Below, piece by piece: positions 21,960 through 34,110 of a stretch of 64,000 bases of DNA. Position numbers and translations under genes: made by a program. Within the stretch, counting starts at the first letter, position 1, and each line of letters opens with the position of its first letter. Under the pieces are notes generated by a model, which worked only from the letters and a program-made list of their open reading frames with translations, did not search any database and was not told the origin of the DNA. The DNA comes from Diplolepis rosae. Lineage: Eukaryota; Arthropoda; Insecta; Hymenoptera; Diplolepididae. The DNA is taken from assembly GCA_030998225.1 (NCBI GenBank), contig JAPYXD010000608.1:92501-156500 (forward strand), given 5' to 3'.

Positions 21960-22509
21960 CCTGGTTGAGAGAACGGTCAGAGAATACTTTGACCGTTCTC
22001 TGACCTCACATTATTATGGCTAAGAACGGTAAAAAAACATTTAAAGCATTGCACTTATGATTATGTGGCGAAATTTGGAATAGAAGGTGTAGCAATAAAT
22101 ACAATAATTTTATTTTTTAACGATAAAAACTAGGAAAACATCATATACCTGTCATTGAAGGCAGAGCAATGGTTCACCATTTGCGGAACGTTTCCACTGT
22201 CAGAGTTGACTATTGGTTAGACTGAGACACAACTACTTTTATTTCACTTTTACCAATAGCCTATCCTGACGGTGGAGACGTTCTGCAACTGGTGAACCAC
22301 TACACTTCCTTCAATAAAAGGTATGTGATGTGTTTCTAACTTCTTTCGCTAAAAAACAAAATTATTGTATTTATTCCTACACCTTCTTGTTGAAATTTGA
22401 TCGCATAATCATAATTGCAATTACTTAAATGCTTTTTTACCTTTCTTAGCCATAATAATGCGAGGTCAGAGAACGGTCAAAATATTCTCTGACCGTTCTA
22501 TCAACCAGG
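21960..22509. mobile_element. Foldback element, younger copy
   Basis: A 550-bp near-complete palindrome. Ends are CCTGGTTGAGAGAACGGTCA and the reverse complement with one change. The subterminal region contains a second inverted word pair, GAACGGTCA/TGACCGTTC, within each arm. No coding capacity. The transcript of either strand would be one long hairpin. Confidence 0.85.
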
Positions 22510-23087
22510 ATTTCTTTGTTGGAGATTTTTAAAAATCAACATAGTTTTACATGCGAGTCAATAAAAAACTTGACATTGTTTCGAAAGAAAGCTAGGTTGA
22601 AAAAATTCAACAATTTTTCAAAATATTTAAAAAAATTTTAATTGAAAATAATGTTTCAGAATATAATTATTTGGTTTCATATCGATGAAGGGACTTAATG
22701 ATAATTTTAGGCAGCTTTTTACAAGTTTTTTTCTCAAATGTTGGTTTTTAAAAATTTCCATCAAAGAAATCCTAAGTTAATAACTTTTTATTATGCATTT
22801 TTTATTTAAAAAATAAATCTCTGATGAGGGCTTCGATCAGAACCAAAACTTCTATAACTGCGTGAATCTAAGTTTTTATTTTTCTTTGGACCCTAGAGCC
22901 AATTATCAACAACAACACACATCTTCAATTAAAATACTTTTAAAAATTCACTTTTAAAATATTTTGGATCTTAATTATTAATTTAGTATAATTTAAAACT
23001 TCGACACTTGTTTAGAAATTATTTTTTATTCGTGATTGTAATTCTTCATTAATCATTATGCCATAACTTTTGTTTACATTATGTTGT
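22510..23087. other. AT-rich region without recognisable features
   Basis: No gene or repeat boundary recognised. Confidence 0.45.
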
Positions 23088-24512
23088 CAAGCTGTCAACT
23101 TTGCAGCCCTATCCAACTGCCTAAAAGATGTCCGTAAATATGTGACCCCCACATGGTAGTTCCTTAAAATCTCAACTGAGGGCGCAGTTGCGCTTCAGCC
23201 TGACTTTAACATTGTTTCTTATGGGATAATGTTACAAATAATTTAAAGAATTATATTTATCAGTAAAAAATACATATGGAACTATCACAATAAATTAACA
23301 AACATATAATTCAAATTTTCAGCAAAAAAAAATTTTAAATATAATGATAGGAATGGAGAAAATAAATTTTAAACGCAGTCGCGCTTCAGCCTGACTTTTT
23401 AACATTTCCGGTAAGAAGGTATGGATTAAATTGAATTAAAAGTAGTTTAAATATGGGCGATTTTCCAACACTTTTAATCCAAAGCAATACCGTTTTTGAA
23501 CGTAAACACTTCAATTCATTTTAGCGTGCTACGTTTGTGCTCGTTTCAATTCCGTTGAATCCTGCGACGAAGAATGAACACGTTTTAATTCTGTCAAGGG
23601 TGAAAGATTTGAAGTCAAGTTGATTCTGTTTAATCTCGCAAAGATACTTATAATATTAAAGACATCTTAATTCGTTTTTATGAGTCAAAGTGTGAAAGAA
23701 AGTAATTCAATTTAATTACGTAGGATAACCTAAGAAGTTGAAGTCATTTTAATTTCATCCTGTGAGTGGATATGTAGAACAAACTAATTTTTTTGTTTCT
23801 CGTCTAAAATTGAAGTCAATTTAATTCGGTTTGACCACTGTAATGGCAGGAGTTTGAATTCTAATTAATTATTTTGCAAATTTTTTCTAAATAATTTAGA
23901 TAAATTCCCTTAAAAAATGCAATTGAGAAATAATAAATATGCAATTAATATATCTTAAATAAATTTATCAAATAAAACAATGAACGTTATGTTTACTAAA
24001 TATGACAAAAAATGAAAGTGAGAAAGTCTTGTAAAAATTAAATGTACATTGATTTAATCAATTTAAAATTATACATAATTGAGATTAAATTCAATTTATG
24101 AATTAAAATGACGTATAAACTTAACATAAATAAATTTTTTTCTTTCTTTTTTGAGGGTAATTCTGTTCAATTCCGTTCCACGAAAGCGGTACTTTTTACT
24201 CCATTTTAATCTCGATTATGTTGGTGGATTCATTTCAATCCATTTCTTTTACGTCTTCAATACTCTACTGGATTGAAACGCAATTTTCAAAAACGGTATT
24301 GAATTGAATAGAAACGTTTCTATCTAATTTAATCCATACTTTCTTACCAGATTGTTTCGTATGGAATAATATTACAAACAATTTAAAAAATTATATTCTA
24401 TAATAAAAAAATATTTATGAAAATATCATAATAAATTAACAGACATATCATATTAAAAATTTACAGCAAAAAAAATTTTTAATAGATACTGATAGCAATG
24501 GAGAAAACAATT

Positions 24513-24550
<38 letters not shown>

Positions 24551-25290
24551 CTTTCCATAGTATATCAAAGCGTTATAATAATTTGAATTGATAATAATTT
24601 CCAATTAATTAACAAAGCAATTCACTTCAAAATGAAGTTTAGAAATAAATTTACATACAAAGTAATAGATAGCTGACCATAATAATAATTGCTTTGTTAA
24701 TTAATTGGAAATTATTATCAATTCAATTATTATAACACTTTAATACACTATGGGAAGCTATATAGATATATGTATTCAAAATTGTTTTGCTATCCGTTAT
24801 CCTATCCTTTGCTATCAGTATCTATTAAAATTTTTTTTGCTGTAAGTTTTAATGTTTTAATGTTAATTTATTATAATATTTTCCAAAATATTTTTTTATT
24901 TAAGAATATAATTTTTTTAATTGTTTGTAAAATTATTCCATAAGAAACAATGTTAAAAAGAAAGGCTGAAGCGCGACTGCGTTTAAAATGTTTTCTCTTA
25001 ATTCCTATCATTATCTATCAAAATTTGTTTGGCTGAAAATTCTTATTATATGTTTGTCAATTTATTGTGATAGTTTCATGAGTATTTTTTATTGATAAAG
25101 ATGATTTTTTAAAATCTTTGTAACATTATCCCATATGAAACAATGTTAAAGTCAGGCTGAAGCGCAACTGCACCCTCAGTCGGGATTTTAAGGAACTATC
25201 ATCTGGGGGTCATATATTTACAGACGCGTTCCATGCAAAAACGGAGGAGTTGGATAGGGCTGCAACTTTGACATTCCTAATCTTAAAAGG
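23088..25290. repeat. Large imperfect palindrome with duplicated modules
   Basis: The left arm starts with TTTGCAGCCCTATCCAACT (about 23100) and the right arm ends with the reverse complement near 25260. The centre is at about 24640-24680. Each arm holds two copies of a module containing GCGCTTCAGCC then AACATTGTTTC (23187, 23374, and inverted at 24955 and 25143). So the module occurs four times, two per arm. A 944-bp element interrupts the left arm. (AT)n lies near 24517-24549. No ORF. Confidence 0.85.
23407..24350. mobile_element. Non-autonomous TIR element with 3-bp target duplication
   Basis: The ends are TCCGGTAAGAAGGTATGGAT and the matching reverse complement of ATCCATACTTTCTTACCAG. 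It is flanked by ATT at 23404-23406 and 24351-24353. The intact sequence of the sister module in the palindrome (AACATTGTTTC) shows the empty site, which supports both the boundaries and the duplication. No transposase ORF. Confidence 0.85.
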
Positions 25291-26450
25291 CTTTGAAAAG
25301 AATTTTTGGCTCTGCTTTGCCGTGGCTCTACCCAAACGTTATCGAAATTTCTGTGCTGGGTTCGATTTGGCTTGGTAGTACGATGAGGGCAGCACTTCGA
25401 TATGGCTGTGACGATAGTCGATTTTGCTACTAGAAGCGCTTTGATTTCTGCGTGAATGTTTAAATGATCTCGAATTAATTATCGATGAAATAAAAGAATA
25501 TTTTTATAATTATTCATGAAATAAATAATTATAAATAAAGTAATAAGATTGGTATAGAGTAAGAGCGATTCGACATAGAGAAACATAATGAATATGAATG
25601 CTGCATGATACCAGTACAGTTATTATGTGTTTATTCTACAGTTAATAATTAAGAACTTCTAAAAGACGATAGTAGTTTTTACGACATAGATTTCATAGGA
25701 ATTTCGAGTATTTGATACGTGACTATAAGCAGCTATAAGTTTGAGCGGCAGCCCTTGATGCTGTGGTCCACGTGCATTTAAGAAGAAAAGTAGGGATATA
25801 GAGATCTAGAACTTATGTTAATGAGTAGGGATTTATGATCAATACTACTATATTGGCTAACCGCATTAGTTCTAATTAGTGGGAAGATGCAAGGATGGTG
25901 CGCAACTGCAAATATGACGGTGCAGCTCGCGAGACTTCGTCGCTGAAGATTAGATTTTTTCTGACCATTGAACTTAATCGATCCGCGCGCGAAATCGTGA
26001 CCGATCATTTCTTTAACTTGAAGTGAAATGTAAGTTATAAGTTTTAAGTTCGTGTTATATGTAACTGTAGGATATTTCAAATATATATATGTGTTTTATC
26101 TTGCCTATTTAAATAATGTTTTATCATTTATTTAATTACCCTATTTATATTAAAATTATATTGAATAGTTTTATTCTTCTTTACAAGAAGTGTTTCCACT
26201 CTAGGTGAGGTGAGTTTCCACTCTTAAACGTGGAGAGCTCACATCCAGCCATCTGAGTTCAAGATTTTATTTAAATTTAAATAATTAAATGTAAAATTAC
26301 CGACAGTTCCCGCTTGAATTGACTTGGCGCGTCATATGGCGGAAAAAGTGGTTAGCTACATATATCGTTCCCCCACTCTGACGCCCTGCACCGCATCTAG
26401 GTTTATAATATCTTTGACATTACTTTGCCATCTCTGCTTTGTTATCCTTA
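25291..26450. other. Region without a supported gene
   Basis: Scattered short open frames only. I see nothing recognisable. Confidence 0.45.
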
Positions 26451-26462
26451 AGGTGTTTCTAT

Positions 26463-26705
26463 CATAGAGATATTACACGATATTACAGATAGAGGAGACA
26501 AGCCAGCCTGAAACATGTCAGCTCGGGTGAGAGACACAAAGTGATATGGAGGGATAGGATGTCTCTCTCCAACGCGGAACGCGTAGACAAAGACAGAAAA
26601 AAACCTCCCATCGTCTCTCTCTTTCGCTCTCACTGAGTTTGCAGACTGACGTTGCCACTTACAGAGCGGCCATGGCTTGTCTCCTCTATCTATAATATCT
26701 CTATG
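26463..26705. mobile_element. hAT-type MITE, copy 1
   Basis: A 243-bp element with ends CATAGAGATATTA and the reverse complement TAATATCTCTATG. It is flanked by a perfect 8-bp duplication GTTTCTAT (26455-26462 and 26706-26713). Eight-bp duplications and CA-nn-G ends are characteristic of hAT. Confidence 0.9.
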
Positions 26706-26855
26706 GTTTCTATACCTCTCCGGCTGTGGACTGGCAAATTCATCTACTGAAGTTGATTGGTCCATTCTGTTAAATCCTGTTTGTTGAGCAACGGAATGTG
26801 CCAATAAACTACTCTAAATGCATCTCTCGGCTCGCAGCCGAAGAGGTATAAAAGC

Positions 26856-27031
26856 CATAGAGATGTTACAGATAGAAGAGACAAGCCATAGGCCGCTCTG
26901 TAAGTGGCAACCTCAGTCTGCAAACTCGGTGAGAGCGAAAGAGAGAGACAGCCTAATCCTCCATATCACTCTTTCGCCCGAGCTGACAGGTTTCAGGCTG
27001 GATTGTCTCCTCTTTCTGTAATATCTCTATG
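26856..27031. mobile_element. hAT-type MITE, copy 2 (inverted)
   Basis: Same family as 26463-26705 in the opposite orientation, 176 bp, internally shorter. Perfect 8-bp duplication ATAAAAGC at 26848-26855 and 27032-27039. Confidence 0.9.
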
Positions 27032-27044
27032 ATAAAAGCACCAT

Positions 27045-28802
27045 TACACGAAGAAAAATAGATAGAGTAATTTTACTCAACTTCCGATCAAATTTGGGAC
27101 ATATGGACAAGTTAGAAGTTATTCAGTATCATTGTAATTATTTGTTATTTATTTAATGTTCAAAAATGAATTAAAGTTGAGTAAAATTCAGAAGTGTAGG
27201 GTGAAGTATGAAAACGTGCATTAAAAATTTCTAAATATATGTAAAGAAATAGTATTCCTTTCATTTAAATATTACCGCGCAACGCGCGATTGTAGAGTGG
27301 TGATACAGGGTACCACTAAGATTAAGAAGGAGAGAAAAAGATAGAAAAGAGAGATGAGGACATGTTGATAAGATAGATGAAAGATTTATAAAAATGGATT
27401 GATAAAATTATATAGAGCGTAAATAAAGATAAAGTAAAGATTAAGTAAAGTAAGATTGTACATAGTATAAATAATAGTGTTAATAGGACGTGTAAAATAA
27501 AACAAATATTTACTTTGTTTACAGAGAAACAATTTCTAGTTATTTCACTTTGAAAATCCTCAAGAAGGAAAAATTGTCTTATATATATATATATATATAT
27601 ATTATCACTCGTAGTATAATTATAAAAAACCAATCTTTTATTAAATCACAAAAATAGTAGAGCTTTCCGTTCATTCTAGTCTACGCTTCAATCGAGAGTT
27701 GAGTAAACCGTGAATCGCAAGACTTATTTCACTAACTATATCTATTCACGCAGGAACGAATGAAAGTAGTCTCCGCCTTGGGCACACAAAAAAATTTTAA
27801 TTTGAAACACATGTTGAACTTTCAGCATACTGATGTTCCAACTTATTATATTTAAAAATCAATTAAAATCATACAAAATATAATTACAGTTAATTTTAGT
27901 ACTCTCTAAATCAAAAATAATGGATTCCACTTATAAACTAGTGATTTTAAAAATTCATCGTACTGCGGTCGTCTTTCAATGTGTTTTGTCTATTCGTTAT
28001 GAAGTTTTCGTACATGCTCTGACACCACGGTAGTATAGACAGGTCTGGCAACTCCCGTGGTGGGGGATGTTCCCTTCTTGTAGTCAGAATGTTTCATATT
28101 TTTGCCACGGAGAGCGCTAGTATCGAGTAGTGGCCCGAATGACCACATTATAGGATGTATGTATATAGATATACCCAGAACGTAGTCAGCTGTGAAAGGT
28201 GTACGCAAACCACGGGTATTCCTTCAACTACTTGATTGCAGCGCTGCCCAAGCGGTCTCTTTCGAAACTACTGCTCGTCACGATAAGGGAAAATCCCCCA
28301 CCACAGGAGTTGCCAGACCTGTCTATACTACCATGTCCGACACTTACTCTCATAAGCTCTGAATAACTCTTGCAGTCACTATATAAGAAAGTTCCAAATC
28401 TTATCTCTTAGAATTGTAAGCGAGCGTGTACGTGATTCGACGAAAGCGCATCGTCCTATATATAAGAGTAGTTATTAGGTTTATACATGCAAGTTTATAT
28501 GTTAAGTGTTTTGCGATTAAAAATATGATTGGCTACGACTAAATGGTGTGAATGCACTTGTATGCTGTTTATGTATGTATGTACGTATCGGATGACTCAT
28601 GGCAAGCTCGAGGTAAGAATTTTTTTTATTTAAGAGAACCATATCACTGCCGGTTGAAGTAATAAACCGGATTCTTATTTTACTCAACTATCGTTTGAAG
28701 CACCTTAAGTGTCGGTGATATACTTATACATTTCATGTTAACGCACTGACAAGTTCAATCGACAGAGTTGACTAAGTTACTTCAACTATTTTTCTCCGTG
28801 TA
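27045..28802. mobile_element. Non-autonomous element with TACACGGAGAAAAAT ends, copy 1
   Basis: Left end TACACGAAGAAAAATAGAT and right end ATTTTTCTCCGTGTA form an inverted repeat, with ACTCAAC/GTTGAGTAAAAT words near the ends. The interior aligns, inverted, with 41387-42985. A hAT-type MITE at 28026-28335 is inserted in it. No recognised ORF. Confidence 0.75.
28026..28335. mobile_element. hAT-type MITE
   Basis: A 310-bp element whose ends are CACGGTAGTATAGACAGG and, inverted, CATGGTAGTATAGACAGG, with homology running about 50 bp inward (GTCTGGCAACTCC...GTGGTGGGGGAT). It is flanked by TCTGACAC (28018-28025) and TCCGACAC (28336-28343), an 8-bp duplication with one change. Confidence 0.8.
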
Positions 28803-29387
28803 TGTCTACTCTCCATGGGTATAAAGCATGAATACTGTATACGGCATGATGAAATTATGTGGTGGGGGTAGGTCAAAAAACGTCTATCGTCCCCATTGTT
28901 TTCTGGCGCAGAGTGTCTTATGCACAGCTAAGCTGCTAAGCACACGATTGTGTGAGAATTACTTCACGTGCTATACAAGTGCGTATGACAGTTTAGTAGG
29001 TGCACGCGCGTGCGCATGGCTCTCCCCACTAACAAGTGCAGACATTTTCTGTTCCACTGACCTGCATGCTATTGGGGTACGAGTTTACCATCTTGCTTAC
29101 AGTATTCATGGTTTAAGGGGACTGACCTAAAAGTCGGGCTGGAACCGTCAGGGTTTCGTCCACATAGAGTTATTATTGATATTATAGATAGAGTAGGCAC
29201 GCAATAGGGATACATGTAAGTGGAAGCCGCCTATCCTTAGAGAGAGAGAGAGAAGGCGAGGTTAGTGAAGCTCCCTCACTCTGATAGCGCATGCGCAGTT
29301 CTTGCTTACATTTTTGAAGTTGTGACAGGTTAGATTGCGTTAAGGTCTTTACAGAATAGGATTTTAGGAACCAACGTAACATCGATA
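28803..29387. other. Region without a supported gene
   Basis: Contains a sequence near 29162-29190 that resembles the end of the CATAGAGAT MITE, and a GA run at about 29241-29252. Nothing else recognised. Confidence 0.4.
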
Positions 29388-29541
29388 TGACATGAACATA
29401 GAGCTTACGTCGTGCGCACGCATCTATTGCCAACTGCAAAACTTTTATTCTGTTAATCCCGCAACGGGAATGCGAACGCGATAAAAGTTCTGCAGTTGGC
29501 AATAGATACGCGCGCATGACGTAAACTCTATGTTCATGTCA
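29388..29541. mobile_element. Palindromic MITE
   Basis: Arms of about 62 bp: TGACATGAACATAGAGCTTA and the reverse complement TAAACTCTATGTTCATGTCA, including CTATTGCCAACTGCA on each side. No clear target duplication. Confidence 0.75.
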
Positions 29542-30192
29542 GTATCTAATTATGATATATGCATCATAACTGATACATTGTGATGCATATTATATACGAG
29601 AAAGTGTATTCGCTCCTAAAAATAACCTTAAAACGTGTTGTTTTAGACGATCAAGAATGCGTATGTCACTTCCGATCTAATTGTCATTTCAGGGGTCAGT
29701 GGGGAAACATTGGCTCATTCTTCACTAGAGGATCCTTACCGAAATGTGATAACCCCCTTCAGTCACAATGCCGTCTAAGTTTTGCGCGGGCTTTTTCTTA
29801 ATTATTTAAATATCCATCGACCGGCTTATGAAAATAAGGACGGAAGATCGTTGTAAGAGCAATTCAATATAGATTTATTTTAAACAAAAGGTTTAAAACG
29901 CGTACATAATTTTGTCTGTGACGGAACTTCGAGAGAACGGACTTCCTTAGTCGATTGTTAAGACAAAATTCCTCGATCAGCTATAGCCGTTCCTGCGCGT
30001 TGCTGGGCCCGGTCTAGAGTTCTAAATTTCTCAGACATTTAAAATCCGGTCACGTTCTCGTGACTTTGACCGTCATTTTAAGACAACTTAAGAATTCACA
30101 GAGAATTTAAGGGAATTGTACCATACCTTCACCAATATTTTCTTTATCATTAAACCTTATAATATTGTATTATATTATAAAAAAAAAATTTT
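29542..30192. other. Region without a supported gene
   Basis: No recognisable coding sequence or repeat. Confidence 0.4.
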
Positions 30193-30418
30193 TTATAGCC
30201 ATTATATTAAATTCAAACATAAAGAACAAGTAATTCAAGTTTTCTTCGCACAAATTACGCTTTGATTTAAATAATTGTTTGACAGTTTCGGGGCAGTTTA
30301 TGCACTTTTTTAAGTGCTCTATTTGTCGAGTGGCATGCTTTCTGTACATCTGATCACAGTATTTGCACTTGAAAGAAGCATTATTTTGTTCATCGATCAT
30401 TTTTTTTTTAAATTCCAA
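30193..30418 (-). pseudogene. BED-type zinc-finger fragment, hAT-like
   Basis: The minus strand encodes a BED finger (FKCKYCDQMYRKHATRQ, then HLKKCINCP). Such fingers start many hAT transposases and some host proteins. Nothing of a transposase body follows within the window. Confidence 0.6.
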
Positions 30419-31740
30419 ACTATTCTCTTTTTTTTTCCATTTTTATTGCGCACGTTACACGAACTTCCAGAACAAAGCATTCATCAAAAACAATTGAAAG
30501 CTTGAACCGTTACGGAAAAATATTTTTAAATTCTCATAAATTCTCGAAGAGCACATTCATCAGAGAAATTCTTAGTCATATTCCCGTGCTCCCAGACATA
30601 TTCTTGGTCACATAAACTCTTTAGAAATCTAGCCCGGTCAAGTTGATGGCGATGTATCACCCCCGCTTAGCCAATCGTAATCTCTAAAACCACGCTCTAG
30701 AGTTGCGAGTCACGCCTTCAAAAGTTCATTAGAGAGGGAAGGTTGAGAGATGACCATTTCTTTCAATCTCAAGAGTTTCCAGAGACCTTTGAAACAAAAC
30801 ACACTTTCCTATTTTTTTTTATAACCGTTGGGTCGAGGCTGTAAAACCCGAGCCCCTTGGTGAGTTAGGTCAGAACATGCGTTTATCGTAAAAGTCCGAG
30901 TAAGGTCTTAGAAAAACTATAAAATCAAAGACTGTAATTCGAAACGAGAAAGGGACTAGTTTAGTTAAAGAAAGTCTTTCCGGTCATTTTATTATTTAGA
31001 AGCTTGAAGAGTGTAAGATTTATATTTTCTAAGGGTGGTCTGTTTCGGATCTCTCGAGCTTCTTTTTTCTTCTTTTTCGCAGATGCTGTTTTCGCTGAAC
31101 GTAACTTGCCCGTGCACAATAATTATTGACAGTTCGTTTCATCCCTTTTTTTTTATAATGCCTAAAGATTTATTTCAGAAATGTCCTGGACACTCTGTGG
31201 GAAAGATACCAAGTCTTATTTTCCAAGAGTAGCCCAGACTAGACTCGCAGTCTAAAGAAATAGAAAATGTTAACTTAATATAAATTCTAATATTAATTTT
31301 TATTCTAAAGTCTCCTTAATGGATCTACAATTTTGCCATATAAATATGAATTTGTAAAAGTTCAACTCCACTTCGAATTTAAATTTATCACGTGATATTA
31401 AGAAGTGATAGTTGTGAATATGCCTTTAATTAGCTCTCTCTCTCTCTCTGAAATAAAGATGAAGGCACGAATGCGATCATCACAGAAATCAAACACGGCC
31501 GCACCCTGACGGTGGAAACATGGTAACTAACCATAATACATAATTTATGTAATATACGTTGAAAACCTCAAGTAACGTGTCAAACCTCATCCCTGTGTAG
31601 GTATATGTTTCTACCCTTACCCGTTCCCGGCATTTTTGTACTTAGGCCCTTTCTTAAGCAAGTTCACTTGTTGATTGAAATAAGCAGTAGTTTACTGTCA
31701 TTTAGTTTTTGGAACTATTTTGTAACATTTGAACTAAACA
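30419..31740. other. Region without a supported gene
   Basis: A CT run lies at 31435-31450. No coding sequence recognised. Confidence 0.4.
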
Positions 31741-31751
31741 AATCTGTCAGA

Positions 31752-31814
31752 ATGTCTTTAGAAAAAGTCGATTGGGGTAAATATGCAGAAGAACAAGAAA
31801 AGTTGGCTTCGCAG
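31752..31814 (+). CDS. Possible first coding exon
   Basis: ATG at 31752 starts MSLEKVDWGKYAEEQEKLAS, then a codon for Gln directly before a GT donor (CAG|GTGATA). The peptide is acidic and helical and looks like a protein N-terminus rather than random AT-rich translation. No downstream exon was found, so this is a weak call. Confidence 0.25.
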
Positions 31815-31942
31815 GTGATATTCTATTTGTTATTTATGTTTTCTAACTAAACTGTCCCATGAAGAAAAATTGTGTGATTCTTCCTTGATTACAAGATCAG
31901 ATTTGTTAGCACTTAGCTCACCATTTATAAACATAACAAACT

Positions 31943-32090
31943 GTGGCCACGAGTGGGTTGCAGAATAGGAATATAGTGTTAGGACTTGAGTATACCATAG
32001 TTAAACTGTATTACCGGTTAAGAAAATTGCATTGTGTGACAAACTATTTTACACTATTTAATTCCTATTCTGCAACCTACTCATGGTCAC
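31943..32090. mobile_element. Palindromic MITE
   Basis: A 148-bp element whose ends, GTGGCCACGAGTGGGTTGCA and inverted GTGACCATGAGTAGGTTGCA, share GGTTGCAGAATAGGAAT and more. No ORF. Confidence 0.75.
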
Positions 32091-32156
32091 TCTGTATACA
32101 TGGCATTTATTGTTGGTTAAACTAAAGATTAGGAACCGCACTTTGTAGTTAGTTAA

Positions 32157-32661
32157 GGTGGCTTCGGCGTTTTTGAACAAAATTACAGATTGCTCTGAAA
32201 CTTAGAGATTATCTTAATAAAATATGCTAGATTCATTAGGAAAAAGGAAATACCGTGGTTGACGATGTCATTGCCGAAAAAATCGCTACCGAAAAAATGT
32301 CAGTTTCGAAACCAAATCGGCGAAACTCCGGAACAAAATCACAAGTCTCCATAAATCAAATACGTAATAGTACTTTCGATTTCGAGGAATCTATTAGTAT
32401 TATAAAAACAAAGGGTTGACGACTTCAATCAAGAGAAAATTGCGAGAAAATTACAGAATATAAAAAACCGCCTCGAGGTAAAACTAATAAATTTTTATTA
32501 TCGCTTTTTTTCAGGGGACATTTCCGCGATTTCTTACCCTTCTACTCAGATGTAACTATAATACATATGATTATTAAAAAAATAAGTAGCAATGAGCATT
32601 CATCTAACACGTACCCCAATGGTGCCCCTCACTCCATATGAAACCAAACGCCGAAGCCACC
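32157..32661. mobile_element. TIR element flanked by TTAA
   Basis: A 505-bp element with ends GGTGGCTTCGGCGTTT and the reverse complement AAACGCCGAAGCCACC. TTAA lies at 32153-32156 and 32662-32665. Either a TTAA target or a TA target with AGGTGG ends would fit. Confidence 0.8.
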
Positions 32662-32938
32662 TTAAGCTGCAGTTTAGGTACCGCATTACAAAGTTTGTTA
32701 CAGTTAGGGACATGAGATACTTAAGAAAAGTAGCAGGTTTATGTGAACAATGTGGTCTAGTTTCTACATTTTTGTGTCCAAAATACATGAAATTTTGTTT
32801 TTAAAATTTGCGAAATGGTAGAGAAGATAAAAATGTACGTAGATAGACTTTTTTTGTTTTTGATGATGAAAAAAAAGATGTTGATATATTTTACTAAAAT
32901 GCTCCTTTTTTTTCATTTTCAAAACCAAAAGTAGTCTA

Positions 32939-33124
32939 CTCTTGTAGAAGAAAATAATTGGACCCGATTGGGACCTATTGATCCGATTGAACCCATTTCA
33001 AAAACATCATTGAAACCAATTTATTAATCGGATTCAAAATAAATCGGTTTCAATGATGTTTTTGAAATGGGGTTAATTGGATCAATCGGTCCCAATCGGG
33101 TCCAATTATTTTTTTCTACAAGGG
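32939..33124. mobile_element. Complete MITE, CTTGTAGAA family
   Basis: A 186-bp near-perfect palindrome with ends CTCTTGTAGAAGAAAATAAT and the inverted form ending TTCTACAAGGG, containing GGACCCGATTGGGACC. TA flanks it at 32937-32938 and 33125-33126. A partial relative is at 13575-13703. Confidence 0.85.
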
Positions 33125-33890
33125 TATCTACGTCCGTTTCTATCTTCTCTACTATTTCCCAAATTTTGAAAAAAAAACATGTACCTTGGGCACAAACATA
33201 TGAGAATCTAAAATCAATATAATTTCCTTTGTATCACATACCCTTAGAATAGGTCACACGGGCGGTACTCCCAGTCCAGCCTGAAGAAAGAAAATAACAT
33301 GAGAGTTGACCGTTGCCGAGGGCGACGCTGGCAGTATATTGGACTGACGAGAGCTACAAATGCATGGGAAATCACACAAAATTGCAATAAAAAGTTGCAA
33401 AAATGTTATTAAATTGATTTATTATCATTTCATACAATTTAAATAATTCTCTTATTAAAGAAAAATAAAATGCTTGAAAAGGTGAAATAATCAAGTCAAT
33501 ATAAAGATAATAAAATATTTTGGACTAAGGAAGTTTTTTCACAAATTCAAACGTTATCGTTTCTAAAAGTGTAATACGACTATAGAAAGAAATTTTACTT
33601 TTTGTATAATTTACTCAATTATTAATTATAATTACTAATTATTATAAATAAATTATTAATTATATTACTATGTATTTTATATTTCTACTTTCAGTATAAT
33701 TGTTGGTTTAATTTAAAAAAAAACTATTCTCAGTTCAATAAATTACATACTTCACAAAACATAACGAATTATTTGTCAAAAAAATGCATCAGAGAATGAT
33801 GCAAAATCGTTGAAACGTGAAGTAAAAATTTTCGACGTTACGTTTAACCGTGAAAGGATTGAACGTTAGGGCAGTCGATGCGTGTGTACT
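33125..33890. other. AT-rich region without a gene
   Basis: Nothing recognised. Confidence 0.4.
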
Positions 33891-34110
33891 CTATAAACAT
33901 AAAAGTTTAAATTTTTTGTCATTAGAAAACACGTAACTTTTTCTTAGTTTCTCTTAGCTTGTCGTGATACGCAGTCAACTTCGTGTCTACTACCTAAACT
34001 GAAATTTAACTCTGAAGTTGACTGCGTTTCACGACAATCAAGGCATCCAACCTAATCAAAATTGCGTGTTTCCTGGTGGCGGTAAATTGAAACTTTTATT
34101 CTTTTAATGT
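33890..34110. repeat. Palindromic element with internal stem-loop
   Basis: Outer arms: AAAAGTTTAAATT...GAAAACACG on the left, inverted as CGTGTTTCC...AATTGAAACTTTT on the right. Inner stem: TTGTCGTGATACGCAGTCAA at about 33959 pairs with the inverted copy ending near 34041. A related sequence occurs at about 36957-37020. Confidence 0.6.

Noticed and set aside
27322..27633. Hydrophobic minus-strand ORF resembling a membrane protein
   Set aside because: Made by AT-rich and microsatellite sequence (TA run at 27575-27601); low-complexity Phe/Leu/Ile translation.
28828..29130. 100-codon open frame
   Set aside because: Cysteine-rich but lacks any ordered motif; likely chance.
31499..31540. Fragment of the foldback family (CCTGACGGTGGA word)
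   Set aside because: Only about a dozen matching bases; too short to support.
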